Positions 1 through 12,877 of a stretch of DNA of 64,000 nt are shown here, piece by piece. Positions within the stretch are counted from its first letter, which is position 1, and every line of letters starts with the position of its first letter. Made by a program: the position numbers and the translations under genes. Source of the stretch: an uncultured Buttiauxella sp. (GTDB taxonomy: Bacteria; Pseudomonadota; Gammaproteobacteria; Enterobacterales; Enterobacteriaceae). The stretch spans positions 1 to 64,000 of the forward strand of contig CAMLJN010000018.1 of NCBI GenBank assembly GCA_946480445.1, given 5' to 3'. Under the pieces are notes generated by a model. It searched no databases, was not told the DNA's origin, and saw only the letters and a program-made list of their open reading frames with translations.

Positions 1-193
<193 letters not shown>

Positions 194-219
194 GGGATCA
201 TTGTTTTAAAAGCCTGGGC

Positions 220-2343
<2,124 letters not shown>

Positions 2344-2428
2344 CTATATCCTGGGACGTTCAATTAAGTAACCCAAAGCGGGCAGCTTGTTATGAAGCGC
2401 CCGCCTGGTGACTAACACTCCGAAGGGA

Positions 2429-3472
<1,044 letters not shown>

Positions 3473-3493
3473 GAAATATACAGCGATCCTGGT

Positions 3494-3781
3494 CTACCAG
3501 GTTATCTGCCGTTCATGTTTTACCGCCAATCTGACGAAGTCAGTATAGCCGATCGCATCAGTTTTGGTTGAAATTTGAGCAAGCAAACCGCGTGCTTCGA
3601 GATCTTCTCGCAGAACACTGATGGATATGGGGGCGGCGAGCAGCAATTCAAGGTACCGGGTGCCTTCTAAGGCGGCAATCACGCCGTCCTGCGTCAGCAA
3701 AAGGTCATCTCCTGCGTTTACGCAGCGCAGCAGCATGTCGATATCCGTCTTAAAGGGCGATTGAGTCAGGATATGTAGCAT
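3494..3781 (-). CDS. tusB: Sulfurtransferase complex subunit TusB
   Basis: TusB is the small subunit of the TusBCD heterohexamer, which passes persulfide sulfur from TusA to TusE for 2-thiolation of wobble U34 in tRNA(Lys), tRNA(Glu) and tRNA(Gln). The protein is 95 residues (MLHILTQSPF...), the usual length. It is the last of three tightly packed genes: the tusC stop lies 6 bp upstream. The cluster is read from upstream together with yheO. Confidence 0.93.
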   Translation of the reverse strand: MLHILTQSPFKTDIDMLLRCVNAGDDLLLTQDGVIAALEGTRYLELLLAAPISISVLREDLEARGLLAQISTKTDAIGYTDFVRLAVKHERQITW

Positions 3782-3787
3782 AAACCC

Positions 3788-4147
3788 TCAGAAAGTTAAG
3801 ACGATATCGAATTGATGCAGCATTTCGCGCAGGGCGTCAGGCTCAAGGGACTGCACATCAACAACCCACGCACTGTTTTCCGGGACGCCACGCACTCTGG
3901 CAGACTCAGCGCACAAATAGCATTGTTCGATATCGTAGAGCGGCAGTACACGGAACGTGGCTATGTAATCGCGTGAAAGAATTTTTTCCGGCTGCTGGCC
4001 GGGCACTATCTGAAAAATGCCATCGCCCATAAAGAAAACGCCGATATCTTCGGATAATGCGGACGTCGCCAGCAGAGCATCGAGTCCCTCGCGCCCTGCT
4101 GAAGTACCGTGCGGGGCGGATTTAAAAACAAAGGCCACTCGTTTCAT
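3788..4147 (-). CDS. tusC: Sulfurtransferase complex subunit TusC
   Basis: TusC is the second subunit of the TusBCD tRNA sulfur-relay complex. I take the ATG at 4147, giving [14 protein letters not shown] and 119 residues, rather than the TTG three bases upstream. With this start the gene overlaps the tusD stop by one base (TGATG), a normal translational-coupling arrangement. It has a DsrE/F-like fold by family. Confidence 0.94.
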   Translation of the reverse strand: MKRVAFVFKSAPHGTSAGREGLDALLATSALSEDIGVFFMGDGIFQIVPGQQPEKILSRDYIATFRVLPLYDIEQCYLCAESARVRGVPENSAWVVDVQSLEPDALREMLHQFDIVLTF

Positions 4148-4533
4148 CAAAACTGTACCATTCTTTCGCAGGTCAGCGACGCTTCTGCCAGCGCACCCAG
4201 CCCGCTCAGCGTAAAACCAGCCTGAAGATTACTCGCCGGGAGCGCGTTTTGCCTGGCTTCTGCCTCATCCACTATTCCACGACGCAATGCTGCCGCCACG
4301 CAGATATGCAGTTCGACGCCCTGCTCCTCATGCAGCTTTTGCCACGCACGTACCACATCCACCTCATCGTTTGCCGGGACAGTAAGCTGGTTGGCATTCA
4401 GCACGCCTTCACGATAGAAAAATACGCAGCTCAGCGTATGTCCTTCAGCAATGACCGCCTGAGCAAACTGCAGCGCGCTGCTTGCCTGCTGTGTGCCGTA
4501 GGCCGGACCTGTCACCATCATCGCAAAACGCAT
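4147..4533 (-). CDS. tusD: Sulfurtransferase complex subunit TusD
   Basis: TusD carries the active persulfide in the TusBCD complex of the 2-thiouridine pathway. The 128-residue protein keeps the catalytic cysteine at position 78, in the segment [12 protein letters not shown]. It begins [15 protein letters not shown]. Its start abuts the yheO stop with no gap, and its stop overlaps tusC, so yheO-tusD-tusC-tusB reads as one transcription unit. Confidence 0.95.
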   Translation of the reverse strand: MRFAMMVTGPAYGTQQASSALQFAQAVIAEGHTLSCVFFYREGVLNANQLTVPANDEVDVVRAWQKLHEEQGVELHICVAAALRRGIVDEAEARQNALPASNLQAGFTLSGLGALAEASLTCERMVQF

Positions 4534-5262
4534 CTACTTTTCCTGGCCCAGGAAATCGCCGTTTTTAAACTGACGAATGTAGAGATAGACCGTGTGCTTG
4601 GAGATATTCAGGCGATCCGCGACCTGGTTAATCGCATCTTTAATATCGAAGATGCCCTTTTCATACAGGTTGAGCACAATCTGACGATTTTTAGCGTTGT
4701 TCGACACGTTACGATCGGCATTCACCTCTTCGATGGTGAACTCCAGGGTTTGCATGACCAGATCTTCAACGGAGGAAGCGAAGTTAACCGAAGACGGCAC
4801 TTCCTGATCCTGCGTCTCCGGCGGAACGAAGGTGGACATGATCTGAGAGAAAGGCACATCGAGGTTCATATTAATGCACAGCAGCCCAATAACACGCTGA
4901 TCCCGGTTGCGGATAGCGATGGTCACTGACTTCATCAGCACGCCGCTTTTGGCTCGAGTGAAATAGCACTTTGATACGCTGCTGTCGGCTCCGGTCATAT
5001 CGTGGAGCATGCGGAGCGCAAGATCGGTAATAGGAGAACCTATTTTTCGCCCGGTATGTTCACCGTTTGCGATACGAATGGCGGAACACTTCAGATCCTG
5101 GAGGGAATGCAGCACGATCTCACAGTGGGAACCAATCAGCATCGCTAACCCGTCCACGACCGCTTCGTAAGATTTCAGAATATCGAAGTCGGATTGTTCA
5201 AAAGGACGCTGATCCAGTAAATCAAGCTCACTGGTTTCGTTAGTTAAAAGCGAATTGGACAT
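4534..5262 (-). CDS. yheO: YheO-type PAS/HTH transcriptional regulator
   Basis: A 242-residue predicted DNA-binding protein. The N-terminal two thirds (about 30-150) match the YheO-like PAS domain. A C-terminal helix-turn-helix of the DauR type lies at about 205-232, around INQVADRLNISKHTVYLYIR. It is encoded directly upstream of tusDCB with no intergenic space. The ligand and targets are unknown to me; a role in sulfur metabolism is only suggested by its neighbours. Confidence 0.9.
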   Translation of the reverse strand: MSNSLLTNETSELDLLDQRPFEQSDFDILKSYEAVVDGLAMLIGSHCEIVLHSLQDLKCSAIRIANGEHTGRKIGSPITDLALRMLHDMTGADSSVSKCYFTRAKSGVLMKSVTIAIRNRDQRVIGLLCINMNLDVPFSQIMSTFVPPETQDQEVPSSVNFASSVEDLVMQTLEFTIEEVNADRNVSNNAKNRQIVLNLYEKGIFDIKDAINQVADRLNISKHTVYLYIRQFKNGDFLGQEK

Positions 5263-5404
5263 TTAAAAATACCACCCTCTACAGAGAGCCTGTCGCGCTT
5301 TAGTGGTGTCAGGGCAGACTCATACTCAGTTGAAACGCTGGCCGTTAAGGTAATACAGCGTAACACCCGCTTGCCAGTCTTTATTATTATATCCCTTCAC
5401 AAAT

Positions 5405-5432
5405 AAAAAACCGCCGCCCCTGAGGGCGGCGG
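5405..5432 (-). terminator. Rho-independent terminator of fkpA
   Basis: A 9-bp GC stem, arms CCGCCGCCC and GGGCGGCGG with a 4-base loop, lies 11 bp after the fkpA stop. On the minus strand it is followed by six U residues. It is a strong intrinsic terminator separating fkpA from yheO. Confidence 0.9.
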
Positions 5433-5443
5433 CTAAGCACTGA

Positions 5444-6286
5444 TTACTTGCTCTTCGCAGCGCCATCAGCTTTAGCGTCTGGGGCTGCCTGTGCGGCCTG
5501 CGCATCCGCTTTCGGATCGGCCTTCGGCGCCGGTTTAATATCCAGCAGCTCTACTTCAAAGACCAGTGTAGAGTTAGCAGGGATCCCCGGCACGCCGGTT
5601 TTACCGTAGGCCAGCTCTGGTGGGATAACCATCTTGATTTTGCCACCTTTCTTGATGTTTTTCAGGCCTTCTGTCCAGCCTGGGATAACACCGTCAAGAC
5701 GGAAGGACAGCGGCTCGCCACGGGTGTAAGAGTTATCAAACTCTTTACCGTCGATCAGCGTCCCTTTGTAGTTCACAACCACGGTATCGCTGTCTTTTGG
5801 CGCATCGCCAGTCCCTGCTTTATCAACTTTATACAGCAGGCCGGTAGAAGAGGTTTTTACGCCTTTCTCTTTAGCAAAGGTATCGCGGAAAGCTTTGCCT
5901 TTGTCGGCATTCTCTTTGGCATCTTTTTCCATCTTCGCCTGAGCGGAGGACTTCACGCGGGCTTCGAAGGCCTGCAAAGTCTGCTCGATTTCCTGGTCAG
6001 ACAGTTTGCTCTTATCCGCAAACGCATCCTGAACACCGGCGATCAGCTGAGCTTTATCCAGTTTGATGCCCAGTTTTTCTTGTTCTTTCAGGGAGTTTTC
6101 CATGTAACGGCCCAACGATGCCCCCAGGGCATACGCTGACTTCTGGTCGTCATTTTTGAATGCTGCACTGCTGGCAGCAGGGGCAGCAGCGTCTTTCGCG
6201 GCAGCGGCCGGGGCAGCAAACGCTGGTGCGCTCAGGGCTACGGCCATCGTGGTCGCCAGAAGCGTTACTTTAAACAATGATTTCAT
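5444..6286 (-). CDS. fkpA: Periplasmic FKBP-type peptidyl-prolyl isomerase FkpA
   Basis: FkpA is a periplasmic prolyl isomerase and chaperone that helps outer membrane and secreted proteins fold. I choose the ATG at 6286 (MKSLFKVTLLATTMAVALSA), which yields a typical signal peptide cut after AFA at about residue 25; upstream in-frame codons give an implausible extension. The mature protein has an N-terminal alpha-helical dimerisation region and a C-terminal FKBP domain (about 150-255). It is 280 residues, slightly longer than the E. coli protein because of an Ala/Lys/Asp-rich tail. It is transcribed alone. Confidence 0.95.
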   Translation of the reverse strand: MKSLFKVTLLATTMAVALSAPAFAAPAAAAKDAAAPAASSAAFKNDDQKSAYALGASLGRYMENSLKEQEKLGIKLDKAQLIAGVQDAFADKSKLSDQEIEQTLQAFEARVKSSAQAKMEKDAKENADKGKAFRDTFAKEKGVKTSSTGLLYKVDKAGTGDAPKDSDTVVVNYKGTLIDGKEFDNSYTRGEPLSFRLDGVIPGWTEGLKNIKKGGKIKMVIPPELAYGKTGVPGIPANSTLVFEVELLDIKPAPKADPKADAQAAQAAPDAKADGAAKSK

Positions 6287-6512
6287 CCATTTCTCCAGGG
6301 CCGGGGCCTCTAACCCCAAGGCTATTTTCAACTAAGAGTCGTACTATAACGTTGCGAGAGAAATCTACACAATCTCTGTGCTCGCTATCGAGTCAAATTC
6401 AGACTCTTTTTGCATGAAGAAGTTTCGTTTGTCACCATTTGGCACTGTAACGAAAGGTAATTTTCAGTAGAATCGCCGGAAAGTGTCCATTTGCGGACCA
6501 AAGAGGTATGCC

Positions 6513-6731
6513 ATGCAACAAAAATCGACCGAACAACGACTGGAAGATCTGGAGAGCCGTCTTGCTTTCCAGGAAGTAACAATAGAAGAGTTAAATCAGA
6601 CGGTCACGGCTCACGAACTGGAGATGGTCAAGCTGCGTGAACATTTTCGTTTGTTAGTTGAAAAGCTCAAAGCCAGTCAGCCTTCGATGATCGCCTCCCA
6701 GGCTGAAGAGACGCCGCCGCCGCACTACTGA
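6513..6731 (+). CDS. slyX: SlyX family protein
   Basis: A 72-residue, largely coiled-coil protein of unknown function, encoded divergently from fkpA and convergently to slyD. The start at 6513 ([20 protein letters not shown]) gives the family length; the upstream in-frame start would add ten unrelated residues. The C-terminus keeps the family signature [12 protein letters not shown]. Heptad-like Leu/Ile spacing runs from about residue 8 to 52. Confidence 0.93.
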   Translation: MQQKSTEQRLEDLESRLAFQEVTIEELNQTVTAHELEMVKLREHFRLLVEKLKASQPSMIASQAEETPPPHY

Positions 6732-6744
6732 TCGGTGGCCAAAG

Positions 6745-6774
6745 AAAAAGGCGTGTCACAGACACGCCTTTTTT
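6745..6774. terminator. Bidirectional terminator between slyX and slyD
   Basis: A stem AAGGCGTGTC / GACACGCCTT with a 3-base loop is flanked by an A-run on the left and a T-run on the right. It can end slyX transcripts rightward and slyD transcripts leftward. It fills most of the 56-bp gap between the two convergent genes. Confidence 0.9.
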
Positions 6775-6787
6775 ATCGCTTCCGGGC

Positions 6788-7366
6788 TTAGTGGCAGCCG
6801 CAGCCGCCGTTACCGCAACCACCTTTACCTTGCTCATGGTCGCCATGATCGTGGCCGTGACCGCCGCAGCAGCCACCTTCGTGGTCGTGGTGATGATCGT
6901 GCTCGCCGTGAACGTGGCCATGGGCCAGCTCTTCGGCTGTTGCTTCACGAATCGCGATAACTTCAACATTGAAGTTCAGGTTCTGGCCAGCCAGCATGTG
7001 GTTGCCGTCAACCACCACGTGGTCGTCTTCAACTTCAGTGATTTCAACAGGAACCGGACCCTGATCGGTTTCCGCCATAAAGCGCATACCAACCTGCAGT
7101 TCATCAACGCCCATAAAGACGTCTTTCGGGACACGCTGCACCAGATTGTCGTCATACTGGCCGTAAGCGTCGTTTGCACCAACGCTAACATCGAAACGAT
7201 CGCCAACCACGTGACCTTCAAGCGCGGTTTCCAGCCCTGAAATCAGGGAGCCGTGACCATGCAGGTAGTCAAGCGGCGCACTCACCGGAGACTCATCAAC
7301 CAACACACCGTCTTCTGTACGTACCTGATAGGCCAGGCTGACCACCAGGTCTTTTGCTACTTTCAT
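6788..7366 (-). CDS. slyD: FKBP-type peptidyl-prolyl isomerase and metallochaperone SlyD
   Basis: SlyD is a cytoplasmic prolyl isomerase and chaperone that also delivers nickel for hydrogenase maturation. The 192 residues comprise an FKBP domain (1-about 69 and 129-145) interrupted by the insert-in-flap chaperone domain (about 70-128). A His/Cys-rich metal-binding tail runs from about 149 to 192, with clusters such as HDHHHDH and CGCH. The tail is normal for the family and not a frameshift product. It is followed by a bidirectional terminator. Confidence 0.96.
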   Translation of the reverse strand: MKVAKDLVVSLAYQVRTEDGVLVDESPVSAPLDYLHGHGSLISGLETALEGHVVGDRFDVSVGANDAYGQYDDNLVQRVPKDVFMGVDELQVGMRFMAETDQGPVPVEITEVEDDHVVVDGNHMLAGQNLNFNVEVIAIREATAEELAHGHVHGEHDHHHDHEGGCCGGHGHDHGDHEQGKGGCGNGGCGCH

Positions 7367-7460
7367 GATATCTCCTGAGCGTGGGAAAAAAACTGGCGAC
7401 GATTGTAGCGGAAATCGACGCCGGTGTACCCTTAAGCTTAAAAAAACTCGGGGGATCTCG

Positions 7461-7661
7461 CTAGTCCGGATGAAAAATACCGATCACCTGCTCCTGCTCG
7501 CGAACATGCTCGCGGGCTTTTTTATCCGCTTCTCGCATCTGGTGTCCGCACTTAACACACTCAACGATATCAATATTATTCTCACGCCACATGGCGAGGG
7601 AATCCTGCGCCTGACACTGAGGGCAAACCGCCCCGGCAATAAAACGCTTGCGCACTGACAT
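7461..7661 (-). CDS. yheV: YheV family putative zinc ribbon protein
   Basis: A 66-residue protein of the DUF2387 family, function unknown. Four cysteines in two CxxC pairs (C13/C16 and C35/C38) suggest a zinc ribbon. I take the ATG at 7661 (MSVRKRFIAG), which has an AGGTGAA ribosome binding site about 8 bases upstream, over the GTG at 7670, which overlaps that site. It lies downstream of kefB on the same strand, as in E. coli, with a small palindromic repeat in the gap. Confidence 0.92.
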   Translation of the reverse strand: MSVRKRFIAGAVCPQCQAQDSLAMWRENNIDIVECVKCGHQMREADKKAREHVREQEQVIGIFHPD

Positions 7662-7678
7662 TGGCTTCACCTGAGATT

Positions 7679-7731
7679 GCTTTGTGGTTATCTGCCGAAA
7701 ATCAACAAATTGATTTTCCTGATTTATTTCC
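7679..7731. repeat. Dispersed palindromic repeat, copy A
   Basis: The yheV-kefB gap holds a palindrome with arms GAAAATCAA (7697-7705) and TTGATTTTC (7710-7718). The roughly 50 bp around it match the reverse complement of 30236-30287 nearly base for base, for example CTTTGTGGTTATCTGCCG here against CTTTGCGGTTATCGGCCG there. A third, more diverged copy is at 32821-32860. Confidence 0.7.
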
Positions 7732-7786
7732 TGTCGTCCTCCGACGAGGCTTCCCTCAGAGGGCGAGGTTTCAACGGCCTGAGCGG

Positions 7787-9592
7787 TTATTCAAATTCAT
7801 CCCAGCCGTCCAGTTGGCGGCGCTCCTGCTGCATTTCTCGTTCGAATATCTCCTCCAGCTCGCGCCGCGCCTCTTTCACCCTGGAAATCTGCGCGGTATC
7901 CGTGTGGACGGGCATCAGTTCGCGCAGCATTCTCATATCCAGACGGCGAAAATGCTGCTGCGCACGATGTGCCTGGTGAGGATGCATCCCCAGGGTCATC
8001 AACGCCTTGCGCCCTAACTCCAGCGCGCTGGAAAACGTCTCACGGGAAAACTGCTTCACGCCAGCCTGTAACAGTTCATGGGCTTCTACACGGCCTCGGG
8101 CGCGGGCCAGAATCGCCAGATGTGGAAAGTGCTGTTGACACAAATGGACGATCTTCATCGTATCTTCCGGCTCGTTGCAGGTGATCACGATGGATTGTGC
8201 CGCTTCTGCTCCCGCTGAACGCAGCAGTTCCAGCTCTGTGGCGTCGCCGTAATACACTTTGTAGCCGTATTTACGCATCAGGCTGACGGAGCTAATGTCC
8301 CGCTCAAGCACGGTGATTCGCATTTTATTGGCCATCAGCAGGCGTCCGATAACCTGCCCGAAGCGGCCAAAACCCACAATAATGACCTGCGGCTTGTCAT
8401 CTTCAACATAAGGTTTTTCATCAGGCTCTTCCGCACTGTTGAAGCGCCGGGCAAGAATGGCGTCAACGCCCTTCATCAATAGTGGCGTGGTCATCATAGA
8501 GAGCGTAACCGTCACCAGCAACAGCGGCATCTGGTCACCCAGGAATAGCTTTTGCGAAGACGCGCTCGAAAACAGCACAAAAGCAAATTCGCCCCCCTGA
8601 CTCAGGACGCCGGAAAACTGTAGCCGTTCTGAACTGCGCAGGCCGTAAACGTGCGAGATGCCATACAGCACGCCAAACTTCACCGCGACAAGGGCAACCA
8701 CGCCCAGGATCACCAGCAGCAGATGGGTATAAAGCACGCCCAGATTCAGCGCCATGCCGACAGAAATAAAGAACAGCCCCAGCAGCAGGCCTTTAAAGGG
8801 ATCGATGGCAATTTCCAGCTCGTGCCGGTATTCGCTTTCCGCCAGCAGTACGCCTGCGATAAACGTCCCAAGCGCCATAGAAAGCCCCAGCGCGTCCATA
8901 AATAACGCCGATCCCAGCACCAGCAGCAGCGCCGCCGCCGTAAACACTTCTCTTACACCAGACCCGGCGATAAAGCGGAACAGAGGCCGTAACAGATAGC
9001 GCCCGCCAATCAACATGCCGGCGAAGGCAAGAACCTTAAAGCCAACTTTCATCCAGTCCGTATGACCATCGTCATTGCCGGCCAGCAGCGGCACGAGTGC
9101 CAGAGCCGGAATGACGGCTAAATCCTGGAACAGCAGCACGGAAAAGCCAAGCTGCCCCGCCTCGTTACGGTTCATGCCTTTATCGCGCATCAGCTGTAAA
9201 GCCATCGCGGTGGACGACATCGCAAGCCCAAGGCCACCGACGATCGCGGCCTGCCAGGAGAACTTCGTCAGGATCAACAGTCCGGCAAGGATAGCTGCGC
9301 TGAGCAGAACCTGCGCGGCCCCGACGCCGAATATTGAACGCCGCAGCGCCCACAGCTTCGCGGGATTAAGCTCAAGGCCAATAATAAACATCAGGAACAC
9401 GACGCCCAGCTCAGAGAAATGCAGGATCTCATCCACATCGCTGATAAAACCCAGCCCCCACGGCCCTATGGCTATCCCGGCCAGCAAATAGCCGAGCACC
9501 GCGCCAATGCCCAGCCGCGCAGCAAGGGGAACGGCGACCACTGCCGCAAATAAAAACAGCACGCCCGCCAGCAGCAAATTAGACCCTTCCAT
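7787..9592 (-). CDS. kefB: Glutathione-gated K+/H+ antiporter KefB
   Basis: KefB is an inner membrane potassium efflux system held closed by glutathione and opened by glutathione adducts, acidifying the cytoplasm to protect against electrophiles such as methylglyoxal. The start at 9592 ([17 protein letters not shown]) gives 601 residues, as in E. coli. The first ~380 residues form a CPA2-type antiporter domain with about 12 membrane segments; then a RCK-N domain begins at [15 protein letters not shown] (about 402). The start overlaps the kefG stop by one base (TAATG). Confidence 0.97.
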   Translation of the reverse strand: MEGSNLLLAGVLFLFAAVVAVPLAARLGIGAVLGYLLAGIAIGPWGLGFISDVDEILHFSELGVVFLMFIIGLELNPAKLWALRRSIFGVGAAQVLLSAAILAGLLILTKFSWQAAIVGGLGLAMSSTAMALQLMRDKGMNRNEAGQLGFSVLLFQDLAVIPALALVPLLAGNDDGHTDWMKVGFKVLAFAGMLIGGRYLLRPLFRFIAGSGVREVFTAAALLLVLGSALFMDALGLSMALGTFIAGVLLAESEYRHELEIAIDPFKGLLLGLFFISVGMALNLGVLYTHLLLVILGVVALVAVKFGVLYGISHVYGLRSSERLQFSGVLSQGGEFAFVLFSSASSQKLFLGDQMPLLLVTVTLSMMTTPLLMKGVDAILARRFNSAEEPDEKPYVEDDKPQVIIVGFGRFGQVIGRLLMANKMRITVLERDISSVSLMRKYGYKVYYGDATELELLRSAGAEAAQSIVITCNEPEDTMKIVHLCQQHFPHLAILARARGRVEAHELLQAGVKQFSRETFSSALELGRKALMTLGMHPHQAHRAQQHFRRLDMRMLRELMPVHTDTAQISRVKEARRELEEIFEREMQQERRQLDGWDEFE

Positions 9593-10146
9593 TAGCGCCC
9601 TCCCGGCAGTAACGGTGAAGCCAGCCATTCGCCGTACGCTTTTGCGTGGCTTGCCAGCTCCTGCGGCGACTGGCGACGGGCCCAGTAAACAATGATGGGA
9701 TTCAGCCATTGCATGCGACACATAGCGGCGGTCAGTTCAAATGGCCGCAAAATATCGCTCAGCGGGAAGCGGTTAAAACCATCGTGCCGGTAAGCCCCCT
9801 CCGGTTCCCCGGTGGTGATAACACTCCGCCAGTACTTTCCCGCGAGGGCCGTACCTCCTGCACCGCTGGCAAAACCACGGCTTAGCACGCGATCCAGCCA
9901 CTCTTTGAGTAAGGCAGGGCAACTGTAGGTATAGAGCGGATGTTGAAAGACGATGACATCGTGTTCCAGCAGCAAAGCCTGCTCCTGGTAAATGTCGATA
10001 AAAAAGTCCGGATAGTGCGCGTAAAGGTCGTGCACGGTGACATTTTCAAGCTGCTGAGCCGGTTGGAGCAAAACCCGGTTTGCTACCGAGTCCTGGGATT
10101 CCGGATGGGCATACAGCAGCAAAACTTTCGGCGGCTGCGACATCAT
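9592..10146 (-). CDS. kefG: KefB ancillary quinone oxidoreductase-like protein KefG
   Basis: KefG is a flavodoxin-fold protein of the NQO1/MdaB group that binds KefB and is needed for its full activity. The start at 10146 ([20 protein letters not shown]) gives 184 residues; seven extra upstream residues have no family support. Motifs include [13 protein letters not shown] near the N-terminus and the [19 protein letters not shown] region. It is coupled to kefB by a one-base overlap. Confidence 0.95.
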   Translation of the reverse strand: MMSQPPKVLLLYAHPESQDSVANRVLLQPAQQLENVTVHDLYAHYPDFFIDIYQEQALLLEHDVIVFQHPLYTYSCPALLKEWLDRVLSRGFASGAGGTALAGKYWRSVITTGEPEGAYRHDGFNRFPLSDILRPFELTAAMCRMQWLNPIIVYWARRQSPQELASHAKAYGEWLASPLLPGGR

Positions 10147-10268
10147 TACCCTCCAGGGCGTCGTCATAGTGATTATTTTGGGCTACCATGCAGCCCGACG
10201 CGGTGCCTGATGCATCACGTTACCTTAATATAATGACAATTTAACATACTCTGAACATACGGCGCTTT

Positions 10269-12173
10269 ATGATTGTTTTCTCCTCGTTACAAATTCGTCG
10301 CGGCACTCGCGTTCTGCTGGATAACGCTTCCGCTACCATTAACCCGGGCCAGAAAGTCGGCCTCGTGGGTAAAAACGGCTGCGGTAAATCCACGCTGCTG
10401 GCGCTGCTAAAGAACGAGATAAGCGCCGATGGCGGAAGTATGACCTTTCCCGGCAACTGGGCTTTGGCCTGGGTAAACCAGGAAACACCCGCGCTGGCAA
10501 TGCCGGCCATCGAGTATGTCATTGATGGCGATCGGGAGTTCCGTCAGCTGGAAGCCGAGCTTGCGCAGGCCAACGAGCGCAACGACGGACATGCCATAGC
10601 GCTGGTACACGGCAAGCTCGATGCGGCCGATGCCTGGACTATTCGCTCCCGCGCCTCCAGCCTGTTGCACGGTTTAGGGTTCAGTAATGAACAGCTCGAG
10701 CGCCCGGTCAGCGACTTCTCCGGCGGCTGGCGTATGCGCCTGAACCTGGCGCAGGCGCTGATTTGCCGCTCCGATTTACTGCTGCTTGATGAACCAACTA
10801 ACCACCTGGATTTAGACGCGGTGATCTGGCTGGAAAGATGGCTGAAAAGCTATCAGGGCACGCTGATTCTCATCTCCCACGACCGGGACTTCCTTGACCC
10901 CGTAGTGGGGAAAATTATCCATATCGAACAGGAAAGCATGTTCGAATACACCGGCAACTACTCTTCGTTTGAGGGCCAGCGCGCCACGCGCCTGGCGCAG
11001 CAGCAGTCGATGTATGAAAGCCAGCAGGAGCGCGTTGCCCATCTGCAAAGTTTTATCGACCGTTTTAAAGCCAAGGCTTCTAAAGCGAAGCAGGCGCAAA
11101 GCCGGGTAAAAATGCTCGAGCGTATGGAGCTGATTGCCCCGGCGCACGTAGATAACCCTTTCCACTTCAGCTTTCGCGCGCCGGAAAGCCTGCCTAACCC
11201 TCTGCTACGCATGGAGAAGGTCAGCGCGGGCTATGGCGACCGCGTCATTCTGAACTCTATTAAGCTGAATCTGGTGCCTGGCTCGCGCATCGGCCTGCTG
11301 GGCCGCAACGGTGCGGGAAAATCCACGCTGATCAAACTGCTGGCGGGAGAGCTGGCACCTTTGCAGGGTGATATCGGCCTCGCCAAAGGTATTAAGCTCG
11401 GCTACTTCGCTCAGCATCAGCTCGAGTATCTGCGCGCCGATGAGTCCCCATTGCAGCATCTGGCACGCATTGCGCCGCGAGAGCTGGAACAGCAGCTGCG
11501 CGACTATCTGGGCGGCTTTGGCTTCCGCGGCGATAAAGTTACCGAACACACAGCGCGTTTCTCCGGCGGCGAAAAAGCACGTCTGGTGCTGGCGCTCGTG
11601 GTCTGGCAGCGCCCTAACCTGCTGCTGCTCGATGAACCGACGAACCACCTCGATCTGGATATGCGTCAGGCACTGACCGAAGCACTGATTGATTTCGAAG
11701 GTGCGCTGGTTGTCGTCTCGCACGACCGCCATCTTCTGCGCTCCACCACCGATGACTTGTATCTGGTGCACGACGGCAAAGTTGAAGCCTTCGATGGCGA
11801 TCTGGAAGACTATCAGCAGTGGTTAAGCGACCTGCAAAAGCAGGGCAACCAGCCGGAAGACGCGGTCAAAGATAACGTCAACAGCGCCCAGGCGCGCAAA
11901 GACCAGAAGCGTCGGGAAGCGGAGCTACGCACCCAGACGCAGCCGCTGCGTAAGCAGATTACCCAGCTTGAAAAGCAGATGGAAAAGCTTAACGCCGAGC
12001 TTGCGCAGGTGGAAGAAAAGCTGGCCGACAGTGCTATCTATGAGCAAAGCCGTAAGGCTGAAATGACGGAATGCCTGCAAACGCAGGTGAAGGTGAAGTC
12101 GGCGCTTGAAGAGTGTGAAATGGCCTGGCTGGACGCCCAGGAGCAGCTGGAACAGATGATGCAGGCAGAGTAA
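10269..12173 (+). CDS. yheS: ABC-F family ATPase YheS
   Basis: YheS belongs to the ABC-F proteins: soluble tandem ATPases without membrane domains that act on the ribosome. The 634 residues hold two ABC domains. Domain 1 has Walker A GKNGCGKST (34-42), signature FSGGWRMRL and Walker B LLLLDEPTNHLDL; domain 2 has GRNGAGKST, FSGGEKARL and a second LLLLDEPTNHLDL. A charged linker lies between, and a coiled-coil tail of about 100 residues ends the protein. It is divergent from kefG. The exact ribosomal role is not settled by the sequence. Confidence 0.95.
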   Translation: MIVFSSLQIRRGTRVLLDNASATINPGQKVGLVGKNGCGKSTLLALLKNEISADGGSMTFPGNWALAWVNQETPALAMPAIEYVIDGDREFRQLEAELAQANERNDGHAIALVHGKLDAADAWTIRSRASSLLHGLGFSNEQLERPVSDFSGGWRMRLNLAQALICRSDLLLLDEPTNHLDLDAVIWLERWLKSYQGTLILISHDRDFLDPVVGKIIHIEQESMFEYTGNYSSFEGQRATRLAQQQSMYESQQERVAHLQSFIDRFKAKASKAKQAQSRVKMLERMELIAPAHVDNPFHFSFRAPESLPNPLLRMEKVSAGYGDRVILNSIKLNLVPGSRIGLLGRNGAGKSTLIKLLAGELAPLQGDIGLAKGIKLGYFAQHQLEYLRADESPLQHLARIAPRELEQQLRDYLGGFGFRGDKVTEHTARFSGGEKARLVLALVVWQRPNLLLLDEPTNHLDLDMRQALTEALIDFEGALVVVSHDRHLLRSTTDDLYLVHDGKVEAFDGDLEDYQQWLSDLQKQGNQPEDAVKDNVNSAQARKDQKRREAELRTQTQPLRKQITQLEKQMEKLNAELAQVEEKLADSAIYEQSRKAEMTECLQTQVKVKSALEECEMAWLDAQEQLEQMMQAE

Positions 12174-12180
12174 AGCCAGC

Positions 12181-12217
12181 ATGCTGCACGCCTCTTCAGG
12201 AGGAGTGCAGCATCTTT
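12181..12217 (+). terminator. Probable terminator after yheS
   Basis: An inverted repeat ATGCTGCAC / GTGCAGCAT with further inner pairing lies 8 bp after the yheS stop and is followed by a short CTTT stretch. The U-run is weak, and the stem reaches the 3' end of the convergent LysE-type gene. Confidence 0.55.
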
Positions 12218-12815
12218 AGTGCCAGATCAGCAGTACGCAGGCGGCGGTCAGCAGCCCCATAAAGACGTTAAAGATGGCCCAGGCGCGACGGCTGCGCAGC
12301 AATTTACCAATCAGCGTTCCGAAGGCAATCCAGATAGCACCCGCCACGATATTGACCAGCGCAATGCCGAGGCTAATCAGCAGTACAGAATGAAGATACT
12401 GCGCACCGGCGAGGCTGAAACTGGCGACCGCGCCCAGCGCCATCAGCCAGGCCTTCGGGTTGATAACCTGCAAAAGCCCGCCCTGCCAGAAGGGAATCGG
12501 AGACGGTGGCGCGGCATCCGTTTCAAGCCGTTCGTAAGTCGCGGTGCCAATTTTCCAGGCCAGCCATAAAAGATAAGCGCTACCGGCAATCTTCAGGATA
12601 AGGTGCAGGGCAGGATAAATCAGGATCAGTCCGCCGACACCGAAGGCGACCAGCAGTAAAATGCACTGCATGCCCAGCATGATGCCTACCATCAAAGGTA
12701 AACTGCGCAAAAAACCGTAGTTGGCCCCGGAGGCGGTTAATAACGTATTATTAGGGCCGGGTGTGATAGCGGCTACCCAGAGAAAGCCCAGCATTGAAAA
12801 GAAAAGCGTTTCCAT
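12216..12815 (-). CDS. LysE family amino acid exporter
   Basis: A 198-residue hydrophobic protein with about six membrane segments and the LysE/RhtB family opening ITPGPNNTLL near the N-terminus. Such proteins export amino acids or derivatives; the substrate cannot be read from sequence. I choose ATG 12815 (METLFFSMLGFLWVAAITPG) because the upstream start adds six polar residues. The gene is absent between yheS and yheT in K-12, so it is an accessory insertion or a loss in E. coli. It is convergent with yheS and divergent from yheT. Confidence 0.88.
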   Translation of the reverse strand: METLFFSMLGFLWVAAITPGPNNTLLTASGANYGFLRSLPLMVGIMLGMQCILLLVAFGVGGLILIYPALHLILKIAGSAYLLWLAWKIGTATYERLETDAAPPSPIPFWQGGLLQVINPKAWLMALGAVASFSLAGAQYLHSVLLISLGIALVNIVAGAIWIAFGTLIGKLLRSRRAWAIFNVFMGLLTAACVLLIWH

Positions 12816-12877
12816 GAAAGGGGTGTTCCACACCCGACAGCGTTGATTAGCAAACTAAATGAAACTAACAGTGTGAT

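Noticed and set aside
6788-6920. His/Cys/Gly-rich end of slyD as a frameshift or low-complexity artefact
   Set aside because: A metal-binding tail of this kind is characteristic of SlyD, and the reading frame closes at the expected length.
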